A stretch of DNA of 64,000 nucleotides. Source: CAIODY01 sp046051225. GTDB taxonomy: Bacteria; Bacteroidota; Bacteroidia; Chitinophagales; CAIODY01. The notes below the pieces were generated by a model, which saw only the letters and a list, made by a program, of their open reading frames with translations, was not told where the DNA came from and did not search any database. Where the stretch lies: contig JBJOOR010000002.1 in the NCBI GenBank assembly GCA_046051225.1, positions 62,001 to 126,000 of the forward strand, written 5' to 3'. Within the stretch, counting starts at the first letter, position 1. Every line of letters begins with the position of its first letter. Positions 26,515-35,847 of this stretch are shown here, one piece after another. The position numbers were made by a program, and so were the translations under genes.

Positions 26515-27333
26515 ATGAAAGCAACATTCATCTTAGCAGTATTAATTAGTAGTATATTTTTGTTAAAAGCAAAAGCCGAAACCGCCGATACTACAAAAGA
26601 AGATAAGCATGTAGATATTGAATTTGAAGCCAATTATTTACGACATTATATTTGGAGAGGAGCAAATTTTGGAAGCAATGACGTTTCACAATCTTTCATT
26701 TCGGCCGAATACAAAAAGTGGTCGTTGAACCTAGGTGTAAATTGCAATTTGATTCCTGAAAATTTACCATCCGAATATTACACTCATCCTGTAATATATG
26801 ATGAACAAGACATTCAGCTTACTTATGCAGATGAATTTAAAAAAGTTAAATACGAATGCAGTTCGTTTACATACTTCTATTTTAATCAAATTAATGCGCC
26901 TTCTACATCCGAATTTAGCTTAAAATTATATTATCCATTAAACGACCATTTTTCAATCGTTTCAGAAAATGTAACGGATTTGTGGAACCATAAAAAATCA
27001 TATTATACCTGCAATGGATTAGAATTAACTTTCACAGTATTTAAAAAATTTGAGATTGATTGGACTTTATACAATGGCTCGGGCAATCAGCATTTTAATC
27101 AAGCATATTACAATAGCAATTCAGCATCATGGATGAATTATTCAGGTTCGCATATTGAAATTAATCGCCCATTGGGCAAAGATTTTTATGCAAAAGCATT
27201 TGTAGAATATAACCTATATACCAGCAAAAATGTGATTGATTTTACAGGAATAAATCATACTTCAAATTTTGGATTTAGTATTGGAAAGGATGTTAGCATC
27301 AAATTAAAACGAAATCATCTTCATCATTTGTAA
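26515..27333 (+). CDS. Putative outer-membrane beta-barrel protein
   Basis: A 272-residue protein with a signal peptide ending KAKA. The mature protein is made of alternating aromatic/polar strands with an RHYIWRGANFG opening, which is common in outer-membrane barrels of the TorF type. The last residues form a strand with a basic end. No function is known. It starts 2 bp after the hybrid kinase gene and therefore is translated with it, which suggests it belongs to the sensory or response unit. Confidence 0.65.
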   Translation: MKATFILAVLISSIFLLKAKAETADTTKEDKHVDIEFEANYLRHYIWRGANFGSNDVSQSFISAEYKKWSLNLGVNCNLIPENLPSEYYTHPVIYDEQDIQLTYADEFKKVKYECSSFTYFYFNQINAPSTSEFSLKLYYPLNDHFSIVSENVTDLWNHKKSYYTCNGLELTFTVFKKFEIDWTLYNGSGNQHFNQAYYNSNSASWMNYSGSHIEINRPLGKDFYAKAFVEYNLYTSKNVIDFTGINHTSNFGFSIGKDVSIKLKRNHLHHL

Positions 27334-27417
27334 TTCAGGATAGCAAATCAGTTTATAGGTTCTTCCATTTATTTTAATCAGCTTTATTATTTATTTTTGG
27401 AAATAATTTTCTTAAAA

Positions 27418-28530
27418 ATGAATATCGGATTTGATGCAAAACGAGCCATGATGAACAAAACAGGATTGGGCAATTACAGCCGTTCTGTTATAAATGTATT
27501 GCATCAATATTATCCCGATAATAAATTTTTTCTTTTTTCGCCACAGCCAAAAAATAATTTATTTTCTCAATCAGCAAATAATTTTGTTGAATGTTATCCA
27601 TCTGGTTTTCAAAAATATTTTTCTTCAATATGGCGTTCATCATGGGTTACAGATGATATTATAAAATCTGATTTAAAAATATTTCATGGCTTAAGTAACG
27701 AGTTACCATTTTCAATTTCAAAATTTAAAGGCAAAAAAATTGTAACCATTCACGATTTAATTTTTTTGCGATACCCCAATTGGTATCCTGCCATTGATAG
27801 ATTTTTTTATGATATAAAATTCAAATTTGCTTGCCAAAATGCAGATGTAATAATTGCTACAAGCATTCAAACCAAAAATGATATTATTCAATTTTATAAA
27901 ATTGATGAACAAAAAATAAAAGTAGTTTATCAAAATTGTGATGATAATTTTAAAACCATAAAAACAGATGCAGAAAAGCTTCGTGTAAAATCAACCTACA
28001 ATTTACCCAATGATTTTATTTTGTATGTAGGCACTATTTCTGAAAGAAAAAATTTGTTGCAATTAATCAAAGCTATTGAACTAATTCAACCCAGTCAACC
28101 CATTAATTTAGTAGTAGTTGGCAATGGAAAAGAATATTTAAATGAAGTAAAAAAATATATTGTCGAAAAAAAAATAAGTGGCGTACAATTCATTGCCAAT
28201 GCCGATTTTAAAGATTTTCCTGCTATCTATCAGCAAGCAAAATGTTTGGTATATCCATCGTTTTTTGAAGGATTTGGAATTCCGATTATAGAAGCACTGT
28301 ATTCAAAAATTCCTGTTATTACTTCTCAAAATTCTTGCTTTAGCGAAGCTGGTGGCAGTAACAGTTTGTATATAAACCCAATGAATGAAATGGAAATAGC
28401 CGATGCTATAAAATCAATTATCAATGATAATAATCAAAGTAATTTAATGATTGAAAAAGGCTATCAATATGCATTGCAATTCAACAACCAACAATTAGCA
28501 AATGATATGATGAAAATTTATCAATCATAG
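27418..28530 (+). CDS. Family 4 glycosyltransferase
   Basis: A 370-residue GT-B enzyme. The N-terminal domain starts with NIGFDAKRAMMNKTGLGNYS, the usual sugar-acceptor loop of GT4 mannosyl/glucosyl transferases. The C-terminal domain holds the EX7E motif region FFEGFGIPIIEAL near residue 282. It transfers a nucleotide sugar to a glycan chain; substrates are unknown. The start at ATG 27418 is preferred to an upstream in-frame TTG because it gives a normal N-terminus. It stands apart from the export genes at 17.4-21 kb. Confidence 0.88.
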   Translation: MNIGFDAKRAMMNKTGLGNYSRSVINVLHQYYPDNKFFLFSPQPKNNLFSQSANNFVECYPSGFQKYFSSIWRSSWVTDDIIKSDLKIFHGLSNELPFSISKFKGKKIVTIHDLIFLRYPNWYPAIDRFFYDIKFKFACQNADVIIATSIQTKNDIIQFYKIDEQKIKVVYQNCDDNFKTIKTDAEKLRVKSTYNLPNDFILYVGTISERKNLLQLIKAIELIQPSQPINLVVVGNGKEYLNEVKKYIVEKKISGVQFIANADFKDFPAIYQQAKCLVYPSFFEGFGIPIIEALYSKIPVITSQNSCFSEAGGSNSLYINPMNEMEIADAIKSIINDNNQSNLMIEKGYQYALQFNNQQLANDMMKIYQS

Positions 28531-28590
28531 CGTTCTCCACATTTCCACAATTTCTGTTTTTTATCATTTCTCAAAGCCATTTGTAAATAT

Positions 28591-28598
28591 TACATTTG
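28591..28598 (+). promoter_or_regulatory. -7 promoter box upstream of gcvP
   Basis: TACATTTG is an exact TAnnTTTG match about 120 bp before the gcvP start codon, so the gcvP leader would contain the inverted repeat at 28619-28681. Confidence 0.4.
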
Positions 28599-28618
28599 CG
28601 CCTCGAAAATCGTTAATA

Positions 28619-28681
28619 GTCATTTGTCAATGGTCATTAGTAGGTGTATTTACCAATGACAAATATCGAATGACCAATGAC
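28619..28681. repeat. Imperfect inverted repeat built of TCATTGGTCATT-type units
   Basis: GTCATTTGTCAATGGTCATT (28619-28638) faces a right arm at 28655-28681 composed of AATGACAAAT, ATCG and AATGACCAATGAC. Both arms are themselves tandem copies of a 7-8 bp GTCATTn unit. It lies in the gcvP leader and resembles small mobile or junk repeats rather than a regulatory site. Confidence 0.55.
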
Positions 28682-28719
28682 TTTTCATCAATTCTAAATC
28701 ACAAAATCGTACATAAATA

Positions 28720-31605
28720 ATGAACCATCTTTTCCCCGACCAATTTCAAAACAGACACATCGGAATCAGCCATGACGAAGAATTTCAAATGCTGCAAACC
28801 ATTGGTGTTAAAAGCGTTGACAAACTAATTGACGAAACTGTACCTGCTTCTATTCGTTTAAAAAAATCACCAAAAGTGGGCGGCGATGCCATGACCGAAA
28901 TGGAATATTTGAATCACATTTCTGAATTGGCTTCGCAAAATAAAGTGTTCAAATCGTACATCGGTTTGGGTTATTACGACACTTTTACGCCAAGTGTAAT
29001 TCGCCGAAATATTTTTGAAAACCCAGGCTGGTACACACAATACACACCTTATCAAGCTGAAATTGCGCAAGGCAGATTGGAAGCATTGTTGAATTATCAA
29101 ACCATGGTTTCTGATTTAACAGGTTTTCCTGTTGCCAACGCATCGTTGTTGGATGAAGGCACAGCCGCTGCTGAAGCGATGTTAATGCTGTATAACACCA
29201 ATCACAAAGGCGGTGATGCAACAGCAAATAAATTTTTTGTGGATGAAAGTTGTATGCCACAAACGATTGAAATTTTGAAAACAAGAAGTCATCCCATCAA
29301 CATCGAAATTGTGATGGGTGATTTTAAAAATGCTGAATTGAACAATTTATTTTTTGGTGCATTGTTGCAATATCCTTCTCATGACGGAAAAGTAAATGAT
29401 TACAAAACATTCATCGAAAAAGCCCATAGTAATGGGGTTTTGGTGGTGATGGCAACCGATTTATTGGCATTAACTTTATTAACGCCACCTGCCGAATTGG
29501 GTGCTGAAATTGCCATTGGTTCATCACAACGATTTGGTGTGCCGATGGGCAATGGCGGACCACATGCGGCTTTCTTCGCTACCAAAGATGAATACAAACG
29601 AAATATCCCTGGCAGAATTATCGGGGTAACCATTGATGCAGCCAACAATCCTGCATTGCGTATGGCTTTGCAAACTCGTGAGCAACATATTCGTCGTGAA
29701 AAAGCAACATCAAATATTTGCACAGCGCAAGCTTTGTTAGCCATCATGGCTGGCATGTACGCTGTTTATCATGGTGCGGAAGGTTTGAAAGGCATTGCTT
29801 ATCGAGTGCATACCTACACCAATATTTTAAATGAAACTTTAAAATCGTTGGGTTATGAAATTGAAAACGAATTTTATTTCGACACTTTGAAAGTGAATGC
29901 TGGTGCATCTTTCAGCGAAGTAAAAACTTTAGCAGAAAAAGCAAAAATGAATTTTCGTTATCAAGGCGAAATGATTTTTATTGCTTTGGATGAATGCACT
30001 TCTGAATCAGATTTGGAAGACATTTGCAAAGTTTTTGCAAAAGCGAAAAATCAAAAGTTGAATAAATTGAACTGGAAAAAATGGTTGCACGATAACAACG
30101 CATTTTCGATTCAAGAAAATTTACGCCGAACTTCTACTTTTTTAACGCATCCAATTTTCAACACACACCGCTCTGAAAGCCAGATGATGCGTTACATCAA
30201 ATCATTAGAGAATAAAGATTTGAGTTTAACAACATCCATGATTTCGTTGGGAAGTTGCACGATGAAATTAAATGCAGCATCAGAAATGTTTCCTGTTAGT
30301 TTGCCTGAATTCAGCCGTATTCACCCGTTTGCGCCGATTGAGCAAATGAGTGGTTATGTAGAAATGATAAAAACTTTAGAAAAATATTTGTGCGACATCA
30401 CTGGTTTTGCGGCTTGCAGTTTACAACCCAACAGCGGCGCACAAGGCGAATATGCTGGCTTGTTAGTTATCAAAGCCTATCATGATGACCACAATGACAA
30501 ACATAGAAATATTGCTTTGATTCCAACATCGGCACATGGCACCAATCCTGCATCAGCAGCCATGTGTGGCTTGCAAATCGTGGCAGTAAAATGCGATGAA
30601 ATGGGAAATATTGATGTGGCTGATTTACGTGAAAAAGCTACACAACATGCGTCAAATCTGGCTTGCTTGATGGTTACCTATCCATCAACACATGGTGTGT
30701 TTGAAGAAAGCATCATCGAAATTTGCAAAATTATTCATGATAATGGCGGCTTGGTTTATATGGATGGTGCCAACATGAATGCACAAGTTGGTTTAACATC
30801 GCCTGCTACCATTGGTGCTGATGTGAATCACATCAATTTGCATAAAACCTTTGCAATCCCTCATGGTGGCGGTGGTCCGGGCATGGGACCAATTTGTTGC
30901 AATGAAAAATTAGCCCCTTATTTACCAAAACATATTTATCAAAATACGGGCGGCGAAAAAGGCACAACGGCTGTAAGTGCTGCTCCGTGGGGCTCTGCAA
31001 GCATTTTGTTGATAAGCTATGCCTACATAAAAATGTTGGGCAGCGATGGTGTAACGAATGCAACGAAGTATGCCATACTCAATGCCAACTACATGAAAAC
31101 CCGATTGGCAAAGCATTTTGAGGTGTTGTATAGTGGCAACAAAGGCAGAGTAGCACACGAATTTATTTTAGATTGCCGACCATTTAAAGCATTTGGAATT
31201 GAAGTAACCGACATTGCCAAACGCTTGATGGACTATGGTTTTCATGCACCAACAGTTTCGTTTCCTGTGGCTGGCACCTTGATGATTGAACCAACAGAAA
31301 GTGAAGACAAAGCTGAATTAGACCGCTTCTGCGATGCTCTAATTTCGATTAGAGAAGAAATAAAAAAAGTAGAAAACGCCACTTGGAGTGCGACTGACAA
31401 CCCATTGAAAAATGCACCACATACGTTGGCAGCCATTACTACAAATGGTTGGGCACACACCTACAGCCGCGAAGAAGCAGCATTTCCATTAGCTTATTTA
31501 AAGCAACGAAAATTTTGGGCTTCGGTTGCCCGTGTGAATGATACACATGGTGATAGAAATTTGATTTGTACTTGCCCATCAGTTGAAGAGTTAGCAATGG
31601 CGTAA
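28720..31605 (+). CDS. gcvP: Glycine dehydrogenase (decarboxylating), P-protein
   Basis: A 961-residue fused GcvP (alpha plus beta halves), the PLP enzyme that decarboxylates glycine and loads the methylamine on GcvH. The N-terminal half has RHIGIS and the YYDTFTPSVIRRN segment. The PLP lysine is in NLHKTFAIPHGGGGPG near residue 708, and MTYPSTHG-like VTYPSTHGVFEE precedes it. The C-terminus has the ATWSATDNPLKNAPHT pattern. Length and motifs are complete. gcvT and gcvH are not in the window, so the glycine cleavage genes are dispersed. It appears to use somewhat more C/G-ending codons than its neighbours, as expected for a strongly expressed gene. Confidence 0.96.
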   Translation: MNHLFPDQFQNRHIGISHDEEFQMLQTIGVKSVDKLIDETVPASIRLKKSPKVGGDAMTEMEYLNHISELASQNKVFKSYIGLGYYDTFTPSVIRRNIFENPGWYTQYTPYQAEIAQGRLEALLNYQTMVSDLTGFPVANASLLDEGTAAAEAMLMLYNTNHKGGDATANKFFVDESCMPQTIEILKTRSHPINIEIVMGDFKNAELNNLFFGALLQYPSHDGKVNDYKTFIEKAHSNGVLVVMATDLLALTLLTPPAELGAEIAIGSSQRFGVPMGNGGPHAAFFATKDEYKRNIPGRIIGVTIDAANNPALRMALQTREQHIRREKATSNICTAQALLAIMAGMYAVYHGAEGLKGIAYRVHTYTNILNETLKSLGYEIENEFYFDTLKVNAGASFSEVKTLAEKAKMNFRYQGEMIFIALDECTSESDLEDICKVFAKAKNQKLNKLNWKKWLHDNNAFSIQENLRRTSTFLTHPIFNTHRSESQMMRYIKSLENKDLSLTTSMISLGSCTMKLNAASEMFPVSLPEFSRIHPFAPIEQMSGYVEMIKTLEKYLCDITGFAACSLQPNSGAQGEYAGLLVIKAYHDDHNDKHRNIALIPTSAHGTNPASAAMCGLQIVAVKCDEMGNIDVADLREKATQHASNLACLMVTYPSTHGVFEESIIEICKIIHDNGGLVYMDGANMNAQVGLTSPATIGADVNHINLHKTFAIPHGGGGPGMGPICCNEKLAPYLPKHIYQNTGGEKGTTAVSAAPWGSASILLISYAYIKMLGSDGVTNATKYAILNANYMKTRLAKHFEVLYSGNKGRVAHEFILDCRPFKAFGIEVTDIAKRLMDYGFHAPTVSFPVAGTLMIEPTESEDKAELDRFCDALISIREEIKKVENATWSATDNPLKNAPHTLAAITTNGWAHTYSREEAAFPLAYLKQRKFWASVARVNDTHGDRNLICTCPSVEELAMA

Positions 31606-31607
31606 AT

Positions 31608-31640
31608 AAGTTTAGCGAACTTTAAAAGTTCGCTAAACTT
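31608..31640. repeat. Perfect 16-bp inverted repeat after gcvP
   Basis: AAGTTTAGCGAACTTT and AAAGTTCGCTAAACTT flank a single central base, 3 bp after the gcvP stop. It has no T-run on its 3' side. It may act with the hairpin that follows, or protect the mRNA end. Confidence 0.65.
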
Positions 31641-31649
31641 AAAATACAG

Positions 31650-31685
31650 AACCGCTTCAAGCAAAAGTTTGAGGCGGTTTTTTTG
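31650..31685 (+). terminator. Rho-independent terminator of gcvP
   Basis: AACCGC (31650-31655) pairs with GCGGTT (31674-31679), supported by an inner TCAA/TTGA pair, and runs into T7. Confidence 0.8.
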
Positions 31686-31751
31686 TTTTTGAGGAAAGTA
31701 TTATTAATTTCGAGTGTGATACTAATTTCTAAAATCTTTCGTTGGAGAATC

Positions 31752-32348
31752 ATGAAAAAAATAATCTTAATCACTGAAGTAATTTTATCGCTTCTAATTT
31801 TTATTGGAATTTCATCTTGCAAAAAAAATCATGCCGCCTCGAAAGATGCTACAGCTATTGTTTACAGGTATGATGATTCTTTATTTCATTTTTATGCAGA
31901 TGCAAGTGATGGCACTAAAATAAAATTGGATGGAAGCAACTCTTTATCACATCATGGATTTGGAATGCAGTCGAAGTGCGCACAAACTTACTATCATTAT
32001 TGGGGAGAGTTTGAGTTACAAAGTGACGATAGTACATCGTTAATCATGAATTTAAGTTTTAATTGGGGCGATAATTCTATTGGAAGAAGTGGCATGATGT
32101 GGGAAGCGATTTCAACTTCACCTCCTTCTGGATACAATTATTCTTCTCTTAGACTAAACTCACTAACTCATCAAATCAAGCATTATTCATCTGCTAAGTA
32201 TTATCAAACATCTTTTACAACATCAAAAATTAATGGTGAAACAATTGGAAATTTTAAAGGACAAATAAAATTTTATTCGGTTGATTCTAATTCTCAAATA
32301 ATTGATTCATTGCTACTTTCTAATGTTGATTTACTTTATACATTTTAA
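31752..32348 (+). CDS. Putative lipoprotein, unknown function
   Basis: A 198-residue protein from ATG 31752. It has a lipoprotein signal (MKKIILITEV..., lipobox GISSC) followed by KK. The mature part shows no known domain: it is Ser/Tyr rich with a probable beta-sandwich pattern (YRYDDSLFHFYADASDGTKI, FELQSDDSTSLIMNLSFNWGD). An upstream in-frame non-ATG start would place the signal sequence too far inside, so it is rejected. A clear terminator follows. Single gene. Confidence 0.72.
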   Translation: MKKIILITEVILSLLIFIGISSCKKNHAASKDATAIVYRYDDSLFHFYADASDGTKIKLDGSNSLSHHGFGMQSKCAQTYYHYWGEFELQSDDSTSLIMNLSFNWGDNSIGRSGMMWEAISTSPPSGYNYSSLRLNSLTHQIKHYSSAKYYQTSFTTSKINGETIGNFKGQIKFYSVDSNSQIIDSLLLSNVDLLYTF

Positions 32349-32352
32349 ATAT

Positions 32353-32385
32353 AAAAACGGCGAATAAATCTATCCGCCGTTTTTT
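32353..32385. terminator. Hairpin terminator of the 31.8 kb lipoprotein gene
   Basis: AAAAACGGCG and CGCCGTTTTT form a 10-bp stem with a 12-nt loop, with A and T runs outside. 32386-32592 beyond it holds no gene I can support. Confidence 0.85.
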
Positions 32386-32592
32386 ATTTTCCACCCACCA
32401 CTTTCAAATAATTGTTGAGTGAATTTAATTCTGTATCAGCTACAAATTTCAGAAATTTCGTTTTGCTATTTTCCGAATGTTCGGAATATGCCAAAGTAAT
32501 AAAAATACAAGTTCTAATCGCTCAAAAGTTCGGCTGTAAACTTTCAAGCTGTAAGCGGTTCAAAAACCTTGGATATTTTTTTATGAAGGTGT

Positions 32593-33396
32593 TTATTTTA
32601 TTTCAAAATTATCGGCATCTTTCCAAAACTGATATGTTCTTCTGATTTTAATTAATTCATCTAATGATAAATTTTGTTGAATTAATATTTCATCCTCATT
32701 AACCTGTTGTATTATTTCGCCCAAAGGGCTTATAATACTGCTATTACCGCAATGGTAAATATTGTTTCCATCATTACCAACTCTGTTGGCTGCAATTACA
32801 TAGCATTGATTTTCGATGGCACGGGTTTGCAATAAATTTTTCCAAGCCGTATTTCTTCGTTCGGGCCAATTGGCTACAAATAATAAAATATCATATTCGC
32901 CCCGATACGTTGTTTCATCGGCTATTTGCTGCCTGCACCAAACAGGAAAACGCAAATCGTAACAAACCATTGCGCAAATATTCCATCCTTTATAATTTAT
33001 AATTAATCTTGAATTGCCTGCTGTATAGGTTTTTTGTTCATCCGATAATCGAAATAAATGATGCTTATCGTACTGCAATATTTTTCCATCAGGCTCAATC
33101 CAAATTAATCTATTATAAAAATTTTCATTTTCTTTTATGATTAAACTACCACAAATAGCCGCTTGTTTTTCAACACTTTTTTGTTTCATCCATTGCACTA
33201 TTTTGCCATCCATGGTTTGATGGCATTGGGCAGCATTCATAGTAAAACCGCTGCTAAACATTTCGGGTAATACAATAATGTGGGTAGAGTTTATTTTAAT
33301 AGCATTTATTTTTTCGTTCCACATTTTTAAATTAGCATCTTCATTTTGCCAATGCAAATAAGATTGAATGATAGTAATATTTAATTCATTCTTCAT
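32593..33396 (-). CDS. Carbon-nitrogen hydrolase (omega-amidase YafV/Nit2-like)
   Basis: A 267-residue nitrilase-superfamily enzyme. The catalytic triad is Glu45 (VLPEMF), Lys111 (YDKHHLF) and Cys145 (MVCYDLRFP). The sequence around each fits the YafV/omega-amidase group, which hydrolyses alpha-ketoglutaramate in glutamine transamination salvage. No signal peptide. It is downstream of tsaE, with a 9-bp gap, so the two are probably cotranscribed even though their roles differ. Confidence 0.88.
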   Translation of the reverse strand: MKNELNITIIQSYLHWQNEDANLKMWNEKINAIKINSTHIIVLPEMFSSGFTMNAAQCHQTMDGKIVQWMKQKSVEKQAAICGSLIIKENENFYNRLIWIEPDGKILQYDKHHLFRLSDEQKTYTAGNSRLIINYKGWNICAMVCYDLRFPVWCRQQIADETTYRGEYDILLFVANWPERRNTAWKNLLQTRAIENQCYVIAANRVGNDGNNIYHCGNSSIISPLGEIIQQVNEDEILIQQNLSLDELIKIRRTYQFWKDADNFEIK

Positions 33397-33405
33397 TTTT
33401 TTATT

Positions 33406-33840
33406 TTAATTGGATAAACAAATTTGAGCTACAATTCTACGTTTTGATTCGTCTATAATTTCTATGGCTATTGCTACATATTTTTCGGGTAAAATTTCTT
33501 TTACAATATCAGCCCACTCAATAAAACAATAATTGCCCGAATGAATACAATCTTCCATGCCTACTTGTATGGCTTCATCCGCATTTTTTAATCTGTAGCA
33601 ATCAATATGAAAAATAGTTTGATTGCCTTGATAAGAATTAATGATAGGAAATGTAGGGCTGCTAACAATGCCATCATAATTTAATTGGTTGCATAGATGT
33701 TTTATTAACGTAGTTTTTCCAGCACCCATGGGGGCATTAAAGCAAAATATTTTTTGATTTGATGATAGCCTAATTAAGTGCTTAGCAGCACTTGCTAATT
33801 CATTAATAGAAGAAATTTCAATTACCAAACGTTCCATCAT
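33406..33840 (-). CDS. tsaE: tRNA t6A biosynthesis ATPase TsaE
   Basis: A 144-residue P-loop protein required for N6-threonylcarbamoyladenosine at position 37 of ANN-decoding tRNAs. Walker A is GAGKTT (residues 39-44). The SSPTFPIINSY switch and the HIDCYRL Walker-B-like region (catalytic Asp) follow, and the FIEWADIV motif is characteristic of TsaE. Length is standard. The partner genes tsaB and tsaD are not in the window. Confidence 0.93.
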   Translation of the reverse strand: MMERLVIEISSINELASAAKHLIRLSSNQKIFCFNAPMGAGKTTLIKHLCNQLNYDGIVSSPTFPIINSYQGNQTIFHIDCYRLKNADEAIQVGMEDCIHSGNYCFIEWADIVKEILPEKYVAIAIEIIDESKRRIVAQICLSN

Positions 33841-34115
33841 TTTAAAGCGTTATTTTTATACAAGAGTAACACAATATTTAGTTAATTGCAAAAAAAACAC
33901 ATTCCTAAAAATGGATATAATGATGATAATTAAGGTGTTTATGAATTAGATTTGAAACCGATATAATTAGCTCAAATTGCATGATAATGGTTAATAACTT
34001 CGGTAATTATTGTTGTACTCATATTTTAAAAAATAATAGTTTAGAGTTTCAATTGATTTATTTTGTTTGAATTAAAAATATTCAATGTATTAATACTAAA
34101 GGCTTAATAGAAAGT
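33841..34115. other. 275-bp intergenic gap, no gene seen
   Basis: A+T-rich stretch between the start of tsaE and the start of the DUF2490 gene, divergent in direction. It must contain both promoters. I see no exact TAnnTTTG box and no strong hairpin. Confidence 0.5.
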
Positions 34116-34868
34116 ATGCTAAAATTTAAACTAACTATTCTTGTTTTATTAATGGCTGTGCAATACTTATTTGCCCAACATTTTAACGATAATGAAATGT
34201 GGCTTTGGGTGCAAGGTAATAAGGGCTTAAATAAAAAATTAAGTATTGGATTGCAGTATCAAATGCGGTTAGATAATAATCTTTCTACCTTTAAATGGAG
34301 CTATTATTATTTGAATGTAGATTATAAACTTTCAAAAAAAATTAATAGTCAGTTTGTGTTTCAATACGGCGATTCGTACGATAAAATATTGTATTCCTAT
34401 TTTGTTGCCTTATCATCAAAAAAACGAATAGGAAAATTTGCAATAGCTTATAGAACTGCGTTTCAGCACGAACAAAATTCGATGCTTTATCAATATTCAA
34501 GAGAGATGAGAAGCGAACCTGTGAATGAATGGAGAAATAGAATTACGCTAAAATATACATTGCATTCAAAAATAAAAATGTATGCATTTTCTGAACCTTA
34601 TATTGATTTTGAAACAGCAGGAATTAGGGTAAGCAAAATCAGAAATAGTATTGGATTAGAATATGAATTTTTAGCCAACAATTTTATTAATCCATTTTTT
34701 TTGTATCAACCTGATATTATTGTAATGGGACGGCCAATCGTAGAAAAAGTGTTGGGCATTACTTACGAATTTGATTTGCCTTATAAAAAACATAAACATA
34801 AAAAGCATAAAAAAAAGGATGATGATGAGCCGAACGATAGTAAAGAAAACAACGACATTTTTCATTAA
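34116..34868 (+). CDS. DUF2490 outer-membrane protein with a His/Lys-rich tail
   Basis: A 250-residue protein. A signal peptide ends FAQ. It belongs to the DUF2490 outer-membrane barrel type: a WLWVQGNKGLNKKLSIGLQ start, alternating strands, EWRNRITLKY, and a last strand GITYEFDLPY. After the barrel end (about residue 223) comes an exposed tail of alternating His and Lys followed by acidic residues (KKHKHKKHKKKDDDEPND). Such a tail could bind metals or be disordered. The next gene, a lipoprotein, starts after 19 bp, so the pair is probably one unit. Confidence 0.75.
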   Translation: MLKFKLTILVLLMAVQYLFAQHFNDNEMWLWVQGNKGLNKKLSIGLQYQMRLDNNLSTFKWSYYYLNVDYKLSKKINSQFVFQYGDSYDKILYSYFVALSSKKRIGKFAIAYRTAFQHEQNSMLYQYSREMRSEPVNEWRNRITLKYTLHSKIKMYAFSEPYIDFETAGIRVSKIRNSIGLEYEFLANNFINPFFLYQPDIIVMGRPIVEKVLGITYEFDLPYKKHKHKKHKKKDDDEPNDSKENNDIFH

Positions 34869-34887
34869 CCAATAAAAAAAACAAAAC

Positions 34888-35313
34888 ATGAGTGTATTAA
34901 AAAAAATTAATTTAAGCATAATGATAATTGCCCTATTTTTTATTGCATTATCATGCAAAAAACAGCCAGGAACAGGTGGTGTGGCACGAATTACAGGCAA
35001 TGTATATGCCGATACTATTTTTGATAGTAAAAATAATTTATACTTAGGGGCTGGATATATTGCTTCGGTTACAGTTTATTTATGCTATGCCGATGATACC
35101 ATTGCCAGCCAAAGCACAAAAACATCATACAATGGGGCATACAAATTTGATTTTTTGCAAAAAGGTAATTATACAGTTTATGTATTATCTGATAAAAAGA
35201 AAACTACTACTGGCAATTTCAATCCTTATAGCTATGTGAAAAAAGCAGTATCTATTAGCAAGAAAAAAGATGTTGTAACTGTTGAAACGATGCATATTAA
35301 TTCTGCTTATTGA
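34888..35313 (+). CDS. Lipoprotein with a carboxypeptidase-regulatory-like domain
   Basis: A 141-residue protein with a lipobox (ALSC) followed by KK at about residue 23. The mature domain has the ITGNVYAD...VTVYLCYADD...TSYNGAYKFDFLQKGNYTVYVLS pattern of CarboxypepD_reg/SdrD-B-type Ig folds, a surface stalk or adhesion fold. It lies 19 bp downstream of the DUF2490 barrel gene and may associate with that protein at the outer membrane. Confidence 0.75.
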   Translation: MSVLKKINLSIMIIALFFIALSCKKQPGTGGVARITGNVYADTIFDSKNNLYLGAGYIASVTVYLCYADDTIASQSTKTSYNGAYKFDFLQKGNYTVYVLSDKKKTTTGNFNPYSYVKKAVSISKKKDVVTVETMHINSAY

Positions 35314-35317
35314 TAAG

Positions 35318-35788
35318 TTATAAGCTATTCAATTTTTTTTGATAATCGTATTGCAAATCTTCGTGCATAACAGCAATTTCTTTTTTTATTTTTTTTATTT
35401 GCGATTCGTATAAATTTTTTAGGGCTGCGCTTTTTTCAAATTCAATGCCCGATGTTTTTAATTTCATACAATAATAAATTAGCAATTCGATAGTAGTACT
35501 ATTGATGGATGAATAGCGGCTGTATTTATTTATATTTCTTAATATTTTGCGCAAACTTTTTTTAGCCCAATATAAATTTGTTGAATTTATTTCTTCAAAA
35601 AGTAAATCCATTTCGGCTTTTATATCTTTTATATAATCTTCTTCGCTTTTTGAATCGAATAAGATATAAGTAAGCAGTTCTTTATTTTCTTTTTTAAATC
35701 TGCCCAATCGCAAGCATAATTCTATTAACTGCTCCTTATTTTGGGTTGTTAATTCTTTTTTTAAATCGCTTAGTGTGGCTGCTTTCAT
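35318..35788 (-). CDS. Conserved-looking helical protein of unknown function
   Basis: A 156-residue, mostly helical, Lys/Glu-rich soluble protein (LSDLKKELTTQNKEQLIELCLRLGRF opening). I do not recognise a domain. The ATG at 35788 is chosen over a TTG three codons upstream, which has a poor context. It ends 4 bp from the convergent lipoprotein gene stop. The next gene upstream on the same strand (2OG oxygenase) is 60 bp away. Confidence 0.65.
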   Translation of the reverse strand: MKAATLSDLKKELTTQNKEQLIELCLRLGRFKKENKELLTYILFDSKSEEDYIKDIKAEMDLLFEEINSTNLYWAKKSLRKILRNINKYSRYSSINSTTIELLIYYCMKLKTSGIEFEKSAALKNLYESQIKKIKKEIAVMHEDLQYDYQKKLNSL

Positions 35789-35847
35789 GGGGTGCAATTT
35801 GAAATATTATTTTTGCATTTTCAACATTCGCTTTATTTTTTTAATAT

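Noticed and set aside
32412..32645. A 77-codon ORF downstream of a terminator.
   Set aside because: It overlaps the C-N hydrolase gene end on the other strand, has no clear start context and no protein-like pattern.
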